Source of the DNA: a virus
Virus record (IMG/VR): IMGVR_UViG_3300022885_000076
Location: 1 to 24,913 of that record
Strand: one strand, 5' to 3'
Length of the DNA stretch: 24,913 bases
The notes beneath the pieces are model-generated. The model was given only the letters and a program-made list of their open reading frames with translations, did no database searches and was not told the origin of the DNA. Positions within the stretch are counted from its first letter, which is position 1, and every line of letters starts with the position of its first letter. Position numbers and translations under genes: made by a program. Shown here one piece after another: positions 1 to 8,616 of this stretch.

Positions 1-3
1 AAA

Positions 4-546
4 ATGAATGAAGAACAAATCCCAGAACCGCAATACTTAGATATTGATTGGAATATTGGAGATGATAAATATAATTATAACTTTAATAAACTATCAGCTA
101 TCCAAATTCTTGTAGGTAAAATGTATTTCTCTCTTGAAATGGATGTACATGAAAAAATACCACATACTCCAGATGAATTTGAGGCACTAACAAAAAGGCG
201 TATTCAACGCTTTGCTTTTTCTTCAATTGTGAATAAAAGAGAAGATGAAAATACTTTTGAAAAGTATGTCGAATCTAATCCACCTTCAATTCATTTCCTT
301 GATAATATAGTAGGCGAAACAAACTACCAAAATGTAATGAATGCACGCGAGGATTTTTTTTATCGTACAGGGCTTTTCAATCGAGAATCAATGATGGGAT
401 TGGGAGACTTAATGCAGCAATTAAATCAGCTAAGCGAAGTGGAACGGATACAAGTCCTGAAGTTAGCAGGAAATTTTCAGGATTCAAACGATTTGAAGAC
501 GAACGCAAAAAATACTACAAAGAAAAAAACTACAGAGAAGCATTAA
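4..546 (+). CDS. tail assembly chaperone, short form (gpG-like)
   Basis: A 180-residue protein directly upstream of the tape measure region. In siphophages this slot normally holds the tail assembly chaperone, made as a short form and a longer frameshifted form; both bind the tape measure during tail assembly and are absent from the finished tail. I do not recognise the sequence itself; the call rests on gene order and the frameshift architecture. The body is acidic and helical-looking, while the last ~20 residues are a low-complexity Lys/Thr/Asn tail that does not look like a folded domain, as expected if the other frame carries the real extension. The ATG at 4 is the first in the window; the reading frame is open to the window edge, so an earlier start cannot be excluded. 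Confidence 0.7.
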   Translation: MNEEQIPEPQYLDIDWNIGDDKYNYNFNKLSAIQILVGKMYFSLEMDVHEKIPHTPDEFEALTKRRIQRFAFSSIVNKREDENTFEKYVESNPPSIHFLDNIVGETNYQNVMNAREDFFYRTGLFNRESMMGLGDLMQQLNQLSEVERIQVLKLAGNFQDSNDLKTNAKNTTKKKTTEKH

Positions 547-692
547 GGGATGCAAGAAACAACCCTTATGTTTGGTTTTTAGTAGCAGATAACAACCCCT
601 TGCAACGTGAAGAAATATTAAAATTAAATGTTTGGGATTTTATCGAAAGTATCGAGTTTAAATTATCAACTATTATGGCGAAAATAAAATGA
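4..692 (+). CDS. tail assembly chaperone, -1 frameshift fusion (gpGT-like)
   Basis: Slipping back one base at 471-477 continues the protein in the -1 frame to a TGA at 690-692, giving about 229 residues: 158 from the zero frame and 71 new ones. The added part looks like genuine protein, with charged helices followed by the segments NNPYVWFLVADNNP and LKLNVWDFIESIEFKL, unlike the low-complexity zero-frame tail. Its stop overlaps the next gene's ATG as ATGA (689-692), the junction style used throughout this genome, so the -1 frame is clearly under coding constraint. No start codon is needed inside the extension if it is made by frameshifting. The lambda G/GT arrangement is the established model, in which the T part recruits the major tail protein. 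Assignment is by architecture, not by recognised homology. Confidence 0.75.
471..477 (+). promoter_or_regulatory. -1 ribosomal slippery heptamer A AAT TTT
   Basis: In the zero frame the codons here are GGA AAT TTT CAG, giving the heptamer A AAT TTT of the canonical X XXY YYZ type. After a -1 slip both tRNAs re-pair with AAA and TTT. It lies just before the point where the zero frame turns low-complexity and the -1 frame turns protein-like. I could not identify a clear downstream stimulatory structure by eye. A second, less likely heptamer (A AAA AAT) is at 507-513. Confidence 0.7.
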
Positions 693-1126
693 TTAATGTT
701 AGCAGTTTTACAATTAATACACCAGAAAGAAAAGTAGCAGAATACTTAGAATGCTTACATAAAAGAGCTTTTTCTCAAATGTTAAATCATTGTCAAGTAT
801 CTTATGTTGCTAAATATAAAGGCAAACCAGTATTCAAATTTTCAAATCTACAATCTTATTTAAAAAATGACTTATATAAGTATATGGAACTTAAAAAGTG
901 TGAAATAGTAGGTAGAAAAGAAGTTGAAGAAGTTGGCAACCCTGATGTAATGGTGGATATTATTCTAAAATTGACTTATATTTCTACTTTCGGCACTAAA
1001 AAAAGAGTAACTGAGAAAAGATTATTCCGTGTGATTAAAGAAGACAATCAAGGTAACCCATCTACTTTCGGTACTTGGGGAGTAAATCCTTCCTCAACAC
1101 TAAGAGGTTACGATGTCAAATCTTGA
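689..1126 (+). CDS. unknown protein of the tail module
   Basis: A 145-residue protein between the tail chaperone and the tape measure gene. Its ATG overlaps the frameshift stop by four bases and its end overlaps the tape measure start by 14 bases, so it is translationally tied to the tail module. The layout is an N-terminal helical half containing the segment EYLECLHKRAFSQML, then a beta-rich half with an alternating hydrophobic strand (DVMVDIILKLTYIS) and a Gly/Asn/Pro-rich end (GNPSTFGTWGVNPSSTLRG). The helix-then-sheet pattern is compatible with a small NTF2-like fold, but that is only an impression. No function assigned. Confidence 0.75.
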   Translation: MINVSSFTINTPERKVAEYLECLHKRAFSQMLNHCQVSYVAKYKGKPVFKFSNLQSYLKNDLYKYMELKKCEIVGRKEVEEVGNPDVMVDIILKLTYISTFGTKKRVTEKRLFRVIKEDNQGNPSTFGTWGVNPSSTLRGYDVKS

Positions 1127-4100
1127 TTTCTCTATTAAAATGAATTTTCAACCAGCAGTTGATCCTCAAAAATTAGCTGCAATGTTGAATGTAATTCTCA
1201 AAGAAATGAAAACAAAACTTGGCTCTTTTGGGAAATCTATTGATTTAATAGATGGTGATGCGATGGCTAAAGAGTTTGATAAAGTTAATGCTAAATTTCA
1301 AAAAATAGGTAATAACACAAAAAAAGTAACAAAAGATACTAAGGCATATACAGATGCTTTGAAAGGCACAACATCTCAAGCTGGTTTACTCGGTAAAGCA
1401 TTCCAATTTAATCAAGTAACCCAAAGTATTTCTACGTTAACAAATGCAATAGCACCATTTATAAATGAATTTATTGAATTCGATAAACAAATTAAAAATA
1501 TTGGTACTCTTGGATTTAAAGATTTTGAAAAGTTCAACTCTTCTTTATCTTCTTTAGCTGCTGAAATCCCTGGTACTGCAGCTGATATGGCTAACGCTAC
1601 TTATCAAGCTATTTCTGCAGGGGTACAAGGTTCTGTAGAAGAAGTAACAAACTTTGTAAGAGTTGCTGCCAAAGCTGGTGTAGCAGGTATGAGTGATACT
1701 TCAACAGCTGTTGATGGTCTTACCTCAGTTATTAATGCTTATGGATTAAAAACATCCGAAGTAGATAATGTTGCATCTACATTTTTTGCAGGGATTAAAT
1801 TAGGTAAAACATCATTCAATGAATTAGTTGGTTCTATTTCTTCTTTCGTTCCATCTGCTTCTGCAATGGGTGTAGGGTTTGACCAAGCAACCGCAGCAAT
1901 AGCACGTTATACTGCTATGGGTACTCCAACTGCTCAAGTTGGTACACAAATGAATGCCGTATTTACTTTACTTGCAAAAGGAACTGCACCATTAAATAAA
2001 GCTCTTGCAGTAGTTGGAACTGACTTAGATACTTTACGATTAAAATTAAAAGTTCCTGTTGCTGATGGTGGTGGACTTGTAAATGTAATGAGAGATATTA
2101 AACTTGCAGCTGAAGCATCTGGAGTTCAACTTGCTGCATTAACAGGTCGAGTTGAAGCTGCTAAAATTATTGAATCTTTGGCTGGCTCACAAGATAAATA
2201 CAACGCTTCCCTTGCTACTTTCAATAGCGTGTTAGGTGAAGTTGATGCTAATGCAGCTGAACAAGCATTTCAAGTAGCGGCGACTTCAATAGCTGCACAA
2301 ACTGATGGAATTATGGCGACTGTTCAAGGTTATTTTAATTCAGTATTCCAAGAAATCGGTACTGGTGCTACTACTACTTTATCAGCACTTACTCAATTAT
2401 CGCCTGCAATTACAGGTGTGGCTGGTGTTACATCTTTGTTTGGTGGTGCGTTTTCTAGTTTAGGTAGTCATATGGGTACTTTTGCATCTAGTTCAAAAAC
2501 TGCATTATTAGCTATGAGTGGATACACAAGAAAATTAGTTTCATCTATTCCATCTATGTATGCCTCAGCAACAGCGACATCGACTTATTCCTTAGCGTTA
2601 AAAAGTGCGGGTACATCACTTAAAGGTGGAGCAACAAATATAAGTTTATATGCAAAAAAACTTATTACAGAATTAATACCAAATTTATTTAAGACTGTGT
2701 TTAGTATGTCAGGGATGCAGGCAGGTTTAACAGCTTTAAAAGGTGGGTTCGCAACAATGTGGGCGACGGCATTAGGACCTATTACTTTAGTATTAGGGGG
2801 GCTAGCTTTAGTAGGCGTAGGAGTTTTGGCGTTATATAATATTCTTAATGAAACTAATGAAGAAAAACTCGCAAGTGCTAAAGCAGATGAAGAAATGATT
2901 GCAGGTCAGAAAAAAGTAAATGAATCTGAACAAAAGTCTATTCAATCTAAACAAGCTCTAATTGCTCAATATGAAAAATTGAATTCTAAAGCTAATCTAA
3001 CAGCTGAAGAGCAAAGTAAATTAAAAGATACTATCACTAAGTTAAATGAGATATATCCAAACGCGATTAGCTCTACAAAATCTTATGAAGAAAATCTAAA
3101 AGCATTAAGTGATGCTTCAGCAGAAGATGCCCAGCGTCTTTCTGAATTACGTAACGAAATGGTAAAATTAGAAACTGAAGCTAATAAAGCCACAATCAAA
3201 CGAGTTGAAATTGAAACTGTAGTAAGTGCAGATAATTTAAAAGAGAATATTTTAGATGAGATTGATAATTTTTTTGGGAAGAATTCTACCAAAGAAGTTA
3301 ATGCAGTTAAGGAATATGTAGATGCTATTAAAAATGCTGCTAATCCTGAAGAAGCAAATAGAGCATTGCTTGCATTCAATACTGGTTTATGGAATAATCC
3401 AATGTTTGATGGAATTCCACTTGAAGCAAAAGAAGCTATGGCAAAACAGGCTAATGATTTAGTTGGTATCAGAACAGTTGAATTAGAAAAAAAATCTGAA
3501 CAAGCTGCTGAGAGAATTAACAAAGCACTAAATGATGCTTTTAACTCAGGGACTACAGATTTAAGTCAATTAACATCTGACCAAAAAGCCCAAATTGAAA
3601 TTGATATGAAAACCTCTGGCAAATCTCAAGAGGACATTGAAAAAATGTTCGATACCATTGAAAAAGATGCAAGAGATTTAAAACTTGGTGAAATATTATC
3701 TGATTCTACTAAAGTAAATGGTAATTTAAAAGGTGCTGAATCAATTAGTACTTTAGTTGATTCCTTTAAAAATGCTGAAACTGAAATTGAGAAAGCAGCA
3801 TTAGGTAAGTTAATAAGTAATATTGCCCCAGAAGCAGTTAGTGCTACTGGTAAAATAAAAGATGCCAATGGCGATTTAGTTACTTCTTATGCTTTACTTG
3901 AAAATAAAGTAGAAGAATCCAAAGAGAGACAATTAGAACTAAATAATGCTAAATTAGATGGTAATCAAGGTGAATTCTTTGAAGCAATTGATGAAGAAGG
4001 CGAAAAGATAAAAGAGAATACTGTCTCAATGGAAAAACTACAAGAACAGATTTCTCAAAAAGTAAGAATGGGTGCAGATACAACAGAATTAGAAGATCAA

Positions 4101-7100
4101 TATGGTAAATTAAAAGCTGAAAATGATAGTTATACAAAAGATGTAGTAGGTATTGCTGAGAAATGGATAGGTGCTGGCTTAGAGTCAGAAGAAATGCTTA
4201 AAAAAGTGGCTGATGCTACTGGTTTATCTGTTGAAGAATCCGAAAAACTTGTCAAGAATATGAATGAGGCAAAAGATGCAATTGAAGATACTGAAGATGC
4301 AGCGAAATCACTTGGGGAACAATTCTCTCTCGATTTAACTGCAAAAAGTGAAGACTTTAAAAACAAAAAAACAGAACTTATTGGATTAGAAAAAGCACGT
4401 AGAGATGCAATAAATTCTGGTGATAAAGAACAAATTAAAAACGCTGAAAAACAATATCAAGAACAATTCAAAGCTACTAAAGAATCTAATTCTGAATTAA
4501 AAGCTCATGAAGATATTAAAAAATCTCAAGAAGACTTATTTAAAATTACTAAAAAGAAAACTGAAAAAGTAGATTCAGCTTACCAAAAAGCAACTAAAGC
4601 ATTAAAAATTGAAGAGCAACAAATTAAAAATGCAGAAGACCATTTTAAAATAGAGCAGGAAATGGCGATCGCTATCGACGGTAGAAAGAAAACAGTTGAA
4701 GATGACCTAATCCTCAAACAAAGACAAGTGCAGTCATTAGAAGCCCAAAAACAACAAATATTTGAAATGTATAAAATCACCGAAGATGAAAGCGGTGAAA
4801 TCTCTATTGGAATTAAAGCAAAAGAAGTCGAGAAAGAAGAAATCCAACAAAAAATTATTGATATAAACAACAAAATTTCAAAAGAAAATATTGGAGTAGT
4901 TACTCTTAACTCTACATTGAAAATTGAAGAAAAGGAACTTGAGAAAAAAGTAGAAGAACAAAGTCGAAAAAATCTTGAATATCAAGTTGAAATTGGATTG
5001 AGACCTCGTTTTGATTTAGTACAAGCGCTTGAATCTGACTTAATAAATGTAGCTAAACAAATCGAAGATAAAAGCAAAACTATATCTGAGTTGCAAAACT
5101 TAGAGTTGACAGGCGATATTACTAATAATCAGAAATTTAAGTTAGATACATTGAGAGAAGAAATTATCAAATTAGAAAATGATAAAATCGCAATTGAGAA
5201 AAATACAAAAGCTCAATATTCAACTATTTATGATGAAGACCTTGCAATATTAAAAGCAAAACATTCAAACGAGTTATCTGAAGTAGAAGATAGAGTCGAA
5301 CAGGAACGTAATTTAAGAGCTACCTTAATTGATTCAACTACATTTTATGCATCTTCTAATGAAGAAGCTGAGTTTGACAAGAAAATGAAAAACATTGAAA
5401 AGTTAAAAGAAGCTGAATTAATTTCCGAAGGTCTATTTAACCAAAAGAAAGAGGATTTAGAGCTTGACCACCAACATAGAATGCAAGTTATTCAAGAAAT
5501 GAGTTTAGGTTCACAATTAGAAGCAGATAGGCAAGCAGATTTAACTAAATTAGAACAAAAGAAAAAGCAATTAGTTGATGAATTAGCAATCGAACAGGAA
5601 AAAGCTAAAGCCACAGGCGACACAAAAAGATTTAATGAATTAAACGAAAGTATCGCTGGAATTGAATCGCAAATAGCAGATAAAGGCGATATTATTACAT
5701 CACTTGCAGGCAATTTGCAAGGTAATATTACTGAAATATTTTCTTCTTTAACTGGTAATGAAGAGCAAATGAAAGAGCCATGGCGAAAAGCATTCTCCAT
5801 TATCGCAGGTGCTTTAAAAGAGCTTGCTTCTACTGCTATTACTAATATGATATTAGGACAATTAAATATTACTGCAGGTGCGACTGGATTAACTGGATTA
5901 CTACTTATTCCTGCAATCAAAGGGCTTGCTAATGCTGGCGTTTCTGCAATACTTAATCCTATTTTATCTGGCTTATTGTCATTCTCCACTGGTGGACGTG
6001 TAGATGAACCAACACTTGCTTGGATTGGAGACGCTTCCAATTCAAGACCTGGTGCAGATACAGAATGGGTATTTAGAGATGACCATATACAATACTTGAT
6101 GAGAAAAGTAGCGAGTGAATATCACAAAGAATTACTTGAAGTATTCTCAAGTAGAAAAGAAATAGATATTAAAGAATTAAATAAAGAAATATTAAATTCT
6201 TACACTCATGTATTTAGCAAAGCAATTGAAGAAAATAGCAAAGAATTAAGCAAAGAAAGTAAAGAAGTCAATATAATAAACAACTCTTCCGATTCAAGAG
6301 TTCAAGACATATTTACAGTAAATACTGAAAAATCTGAATTAGTAGAAAAAGCTAAACAAATTGAATTTTACAATTATGTAAAAGAATTATCGACCAATAA
6401 TTCAGAATTATTCACACATTCAGTTGAAAAACAAAACGAGATAATATCAAATTTTGATAATAAAAATTATTCAAATATTGAGAGTGAGAAATATTATGAA
6501 ATAATCAATACTTTAAAACAAGGTTATTTATTATTAAATGGTATTAATAATATTGCTGTTAAATCTGAAATTAATGACCTACAAGAAAAAGTAATTAATA
6601 AAATTAATATTAGTGAAATTCAAAGTAGATATTCAGATATTTATAAATTGAATAAAGAAGAATTAGTTTCTACAAACCAAGCTGAGTATTCTAAAGTAAA
6701 TAAATATTTGAGTAGCTTAAATAATGAAACTATTAATAATTCAAATAATGTTCATTCTTTGTTGATAGATAAAATGAAAGAAAATGATGTTAATATTGTT
6801 AGGTTGTTTTCTAATGTCGCAAACGAAACTAAATTAATTCAACAAGAATTAAAATTTAATACTATCACTCAGAATAAATACAATGAAGAATTTAAAAGAG
6901 TACTTGAAACAAACTACGAGAACGAAATTAGAAATGATTATTTTGTAGAGAATATGAAATATGTAACTGACGAAATCCAAACAATGAAAGTATTATTTAA
7001 AGAAAATCAATTTAATACTGAAAACATAAATGATTTTGTAAAAAATTACAATAAAGTAATTACGACACAAAAAGAATATATGACTGACAAAATCAGTAGC

Positions 7101-7433
7101 GTTGATTATCGGGAAGTAATACATCAATCAACAATTAATCTGAAATCATATGCCAATGGTTCTCCGTTTCTAACATCACCAGAACTTGCAATAATAGGTG
7201 ATGCTGGATTTAATAATCCTGAAATTGTTTTAAATTTAGAACAATTACAAGATATAATGCAAAGCACAAGCAAAATGACCGTAGAAGCATTAAGCAAAAA
7301 GTTCGATGAAGTAATTGAAGCATCTTATGAAATAGTAGATGCTGTTAATAATAGTGGATTAACAGATGAAAGTATATCTAATTCACTAAATAGAATTAAA
7401 GAATCTGTACGAAAAAGGAGCAGAACCTCTTAA
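1113..7433 (+). CDS. phage tail tape measure protein
   Basis: A 2,106-residue tape measure protein, which sets tail length and is threaded through the tail tube. Residues ~119-310 match the TP901-type tape measure domain, with the typical pattern NATYQAISAGVQGS, AAKAGVAGMSDTS and FVPSASAMGVGFDQA. A hydrophobic membrane-type segment lies at ~554-577 (ITLVLGGLALVGVGVLAL). Residues ~590-1540 are long Glu/Lys-rich coiled coil. A Gly-rich hydrophobic stretch at ~1570-1620 leads into the C-terminal motif found in many tape measures (GGRVDEPTLAWIGDA). A second, related motif (TSPELAIIGDAGFNNPE) occurs near residue 2020, after ~370 very AT-rich, Asn/Ile/Lys-rich residues. Using the established ~1.5 angstrom per residue, the tail would be about 300 nm. 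It is the last gene before a terminator, so tail tip and fibre genes must lie elsewhere. Confidence 0.95.
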   Translation: MSNLDFSIKMNFQPAVDPQKLAAMLNVILKEMKTKLGSFGKSIDLIDGDAMAKEFDKVNAKFQKIGNNTKKVTKDTKAYTDALKGTTSQAGLLGKAFQFNQVTQSISTLTNAIAPFINEFIEFDKQIKNIGTLGFKDFEKFNSSLSSLAAEIPGTAADMANATYQAISAGVQGSVEEVTNFVRVAAKAGVAGMSDTSTAVDGLTSVINAYGLKTSEVDNVASTFFAGIKLGKTSFNELVGSISSFVPSASAMGVGFDQATAAIARYTAMGTPTAQVGTQMNAVFTLLAKGTAPLNKALAVVGTDLDTLRLKLKVPVADGGGLVNVMRDIKLAAEASGVQLAALTGRVEAAKIIESLAGSQDKYNASLATFNSVLGEVDANAAEQAFQVAATSIAAQTDGIMATVQGYFNSVFQEIGTGATTTLSALTQLSPAITGVAGVTSLFGGAFSSLGSHMGTFASSSKTALLAMSGYTRKLVSSIPSMYASATATSTYSLALKSAGTSLKGGATNISLYAKKLITELIPNLFKTVFSMSGMQAGLTALKGGFATMWATALGPITLVLGGLALVGVGVLALYNILNETNEEKLASAKADEEMIAGQKKVNESEQKSIQSKQALIAQYEKLNSKANLTAEEQSKLKDTITKLNEIYPNAISSTKSYEENLKALSDASAEDAQRLSELRNEMVKLETEANKATIKRVEIETVVSADNLKENILDEIDNFFGKNSTKEVNAVKEYVDAIKNAANPEEANRALLAFNTGLWNNPMFDGIPLEAKEAMAKQANDLVGIRTVELEKKSEQAAERINKALNDAFNSGTTDLSQLTSDQKAQIEIDMKTSGKSQEDIEKMFDTIEKDARDLKLGEILSDSTKVNGNLKGAESISTLVDSFKNAETEIEKAALGKLISNIAPEAVSATGKIKDANGDLVTSYALLENKVEESKERQLELNNAKLDGNQGEFFEAIDEEGEKIKENTVSMEKLQEQISQKVRMGADTTELEDQYGKLKAENDSYTKDVVGIAEKWIGAGLESEEMLKKVADATGLSVEESEKLVKNMNEAKDAIEDTEDAAKSLGEQFSLDLTAKSEDFKNKKTELIGLEKARRDAINSGDKEQIKNAEKQYQEQFKATKESNSELKAHEDIKKSQEDLFKITKKKTEKVDSAYQKATKALKIEEQQIKNAEDHFKIEQEMAIAIDGRKKTVEDDLILKQRQVQSLEAQKQQIFEMYKITEDESGEISIGIKAKEVEKEEIQQKIIDINNKISKENIGVVTLNSTLKIEEKELEKKVEEQSRKNLEYQVEIGLRPRFDLVQALESDLINVAKQIEDKSKTISELQNLELTGDITNNQKFKLDTLREEIIKLENDKIAIEKNTKAQYSTIYDEDLAILKAKHSNELSEVEDRVEQERNLRATLIDSTTFYASSNEEAEFDKKMKNIEKLKEAELISEGLFNQKKEDLELDHQHRMQVIQEMSLGSQLEADRQADLTKLEQKKKQLVDELAIEQEKAKATGDTKRFNELNESIAGIESQIADKGDIITSLAGNLQGNITEIFSSLTGNEEQMKEPWRKAFSIIAGALKELASTAITNMILGQLNITAGATGLTGLLLIPAIKGLANAGVSAILNPILSGLLSFSTGGRVDEPTLAWIGDASNSRPGADTEWVFRDDHIQYLMRKVASEYHKELLEVFSSRKEIDIKELNKEILNSYTHVFSKAIEENSKELSKESKEVNIINNSSDSRVQDIFTVNTEKSELVEKAKQIEFYNYVKELSTNNSELFTHSVEKQNEIISNFDNKNYSNIESEKYYEIINTLKQGYLLLNGINNIAVKSEINDLQEKVINKINISEIQSRYSDIYKLNKEELVSTNQAEYSKVNKYLSSLNNETINNSNNVHSLLIDKMKENDVNIVRLFSNVANETKLIQQELKFNTITQNKYNEEFKRVLETNYENEIRNDYFVENMKYVTDEIQTMKVLFKENQFNTENINDFVKNYNKVITTQKEYMTDKISSVDYREVIHQSTINLKSYANGSPFLTSPELAIIGDAGFNNPEIVLNLEQLQDIMQSTSKMTVEALSKKFDEVIEASYEIVDAVNNSGLTDESISNSLNRIKESVRKRSRTS

Positions 7434-7461
7434 TTAGTCACCTTATTAGCCACTCATAAAA

Positions 7462-7493
7462 AAAAGCCATAAAGTTAATTCTTTATGGCTTTT
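7462..7493. terminator. rho-independent terminator after the tail operon
   Basis: A perfect 13-bp inverted repeat (AAAAGCCATAAAG / CTTTATGGCTTTT) with a 6-nt loop begins 28 bases after the tape measure stop. The A-run on one side and T-run on the other make it a plausible bidirectional terminator. It separates the tail module from the early region. Confidence 0.85.
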
Positions 7494-7528
7494 ATATTTA
7501 ATCAGATTTAGACATAGAACATTACAGA

Positions 7529-7734
7529 ATGATAATCCATGCCCTCACAGAGACAGATAGACTAATGAAAGAGATTGATAACCTTGGAGTAGAATAAAAA
7601 TGAAAGATAAAAATAAAAACAAATACGAAGGAAAGGTAAAGACAGATTTATAATTCTTTGAATTAACAAAGAAAGTAGCTACTGCTCGAAAGGTAGAAGA
7701 TGTTAAGAAGAAAGAGAAAGAAGAAACTAAGTAG
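7529..7734 (+). pseudogene. degenerate mini-ORFs downstream of the tail terminator
   Basis: Two short + strand reading frames sit here. The first, 7529-7597, encodes 22 residues (starting MIIHALTETDRLMKEID) that look like genuine protein and are open further upstream to 7502, as if the front of a gene had been lost. Three bases later an ATG at 7600 opens a frame that runs to a TAG at 7732-7734 but is cut by an in-frame TAA at 7651-7653, giving MKDKNKNKYEGKVKTDL, stop, then a Lys/Glu-rich rest. The simplest reading is gene debris at a module boundary; two tiny functional peptides cannot be excluded. Confidence 0.35.
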
Positions 7735-7792
7735 AATCAAAAAAATACTTCATATTGCCTCTTAACAACGTTTGATCTAAAATTTTTTTCAT
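7727..7792 (-). CDS. possible 21-residue peptide, reverse strand
   Basis: On the reverse strand an ATG at 7792 is preceded by a good Shine-Dalgarno-like AAGGGAG at a sensible distance and encodes MKKILDQTLLRGNMKYFFD plus two residues before TAG. It would run against the surrounding genes. It could be a micro-protein, the remnant of a divergent regulator, or chance. Only the ribosome-binding site supports it. Confidence 0.2.
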   Translation of the reverse strand: MKKILDQTLLRGNMKYFFDST

Positions 7793-7861
7793 AAAAACTC
7801 CCTTGAAATACAAAGATTTAGAAACTTTGTTGAAAAAATATTAAAAAAATATAAAAAAATG

Positions 7862-7893
7862 TTTGGAAGTTGTTTAATATTTGTTTAATTTTG
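7862..7893 (+). promoter_or_regulatory. Bacteroidota-type promoter for the early region
   Basis: TTTG at 7862-7865, a 20-nt spacer, and TAATTTTG at 7886-7893 match the established Bacteroidota primary sigma consensus (TTTG, 19-21 nt, TAnnTTTG). Expected transcription start is near 7900. It lies in a gene-free AT-rich stretch downstream of the tail terminator and upstream of the HTH gene at 8047, where an early promoter is expected. The rest of 7735-7977 shows no other gene on the + strand. Confidence 0.6.
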
Positions 7894-8046
7894 TATCAGA
7901 AAAGAAAAACAAATAAGAAAAACATTGTAAAAAACGAACGATTAATTTAACAATCGGCAGTAATAAAATAATGTAAAATGAACGCAAGAGAAACGAAAAA
8001 GAAAACGAAAAACTGCAATTTAACAAATAATTGGAATATAAAAAAA

Positions 8047-8265
8047 ATGGCTAAGACAAAAGCAATAAAATTCACTCATGGTGCTAAAACTCGTGCAGCT
8101 GAAAAAATGGGAATTTCAAGACAATCTTTTAATTATAAATTGAAAAGAAATAATCTGCATGCTATTAGAATACTTGTAGAAGTTGAGAAAGGAAGGATTG
8201 CTGAAGAGAAAGCACTTGAAGCAAAAGCTAATCAAATTTTAGATAGTCTAAGAGAGATTGCTTAA
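8047..8265 (+). CDS. small HTH DNA-binding protein
   Basis: A 72-residue basic protein. The core, THGAKTRAAEKMGISRQSFN followed by YKLKRNN, has the shape of a helix-turn-helix: an alanine-rich helix, the turn MGIS, and a recognition helix RQSFNYKL. This resembles Fis-like or Cro-like regulators. The C-terminal third is an acidic/basic helix that could mediate dimerisation. An in-frame ATG at 7978 would add 23 low-complexity, Lys/Asn-rich residues; I prefer 8047 because conserved-looking sequence starts there. As the first gene after the putative early promoter it is a good candidate for an early regulator; its target is unknown. Confidence 0.65.
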   Translation: MAKTKAIKFTHGAKTRAAEKMGISRQSFNYKLKRNNLHAIRILVEVEKGRIAEEKALEAKANQILDSLREIA

Positions 8266-8275
8266 CAAAAAAAAA

Positions 8276-8311
8276 CTGATGCCTTTACTTGTCGAGGGTA
8301 CAAAGCATCAG
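8276..8311 (+). other. hairpin between the HTH gene and next operon
   Basis: CTGATGC at 8276-8282 pairs with GCATCAG at 8305-8311, extended by TTT/AAA across a one-base bulge; the loop is rich in G and C compared with its surroundings. A run of seven T lies at 8326-8332, too far from the stem for a textbook terminator. It could be an attenuator or leader structure for the operon starting at 8356. Confidence 0.45.
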
Positions 8312-8355
8312 AAATAAGATAACTATTTTTTTCAAAAATACAAAGGAGATTTGTA

Positions 8356-8616
8356 ATGAGCAAATCACAAACAAAAAAAACTATTTCTGATAATCTTGAA
8401 TTATTAAGTAACAAGATTAAATTAGAAACACTTAGAGATAATGTAAAAATTAATGAACAGCAGATAGTTTCTGTCTACATTGAAATACCTCTAAATGAAA
8501 TTACTAACGGTGCTGCAATTTTTCATAGAATTTGCACCGAAGCAAATCATCTTGTTTATGAAATCCTAAAAGACGAAGTAAACAAAATTGATGCGAAAAT
8601 TAAAGAGGTCGAATAA
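8356..8616 (+). CDS. hypothetical protein, 86 residues
   Basis: Unrecognised. The start has a clear ribosome-binding site (AAAGGAG, 8 bases upstream of the ATG). The protein is predicted mostly helical, with a basic N-terminus, a short strand-like segment QQIVSVYIEIPL and a charged C-terminal helix. Its stop overlaps the ATG of the ParB-like gene by one base (TAATG), so the two are probably translated together. No cysteines beyond one, no membrane segment. Confidence 0.7.
   Translation: MSKSQTKKTISDNLELLSNKIKLETLRDNVKINEQQIVSVYIEIPLNEITNGAAIFHRICTEANHLVYEILKDEVNKIDAKIKEVE

Noticed and set aside
507-513. Alternative slippery site A AAA AAT in the tail chaperone gene
   Set aside because: In frame and possible, but the -1 frame already looks protein-like from 477, so the upstream A AAT TTT site explains the data better.
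3083-6040. Several long reverse-strand frames opposite the tape measure gene
   Set aside because: They are Ser/Phe/Leu-rich mirror frames of the Glu/Lys/Ala-rich coiled coil, with no plausible starts or domains.
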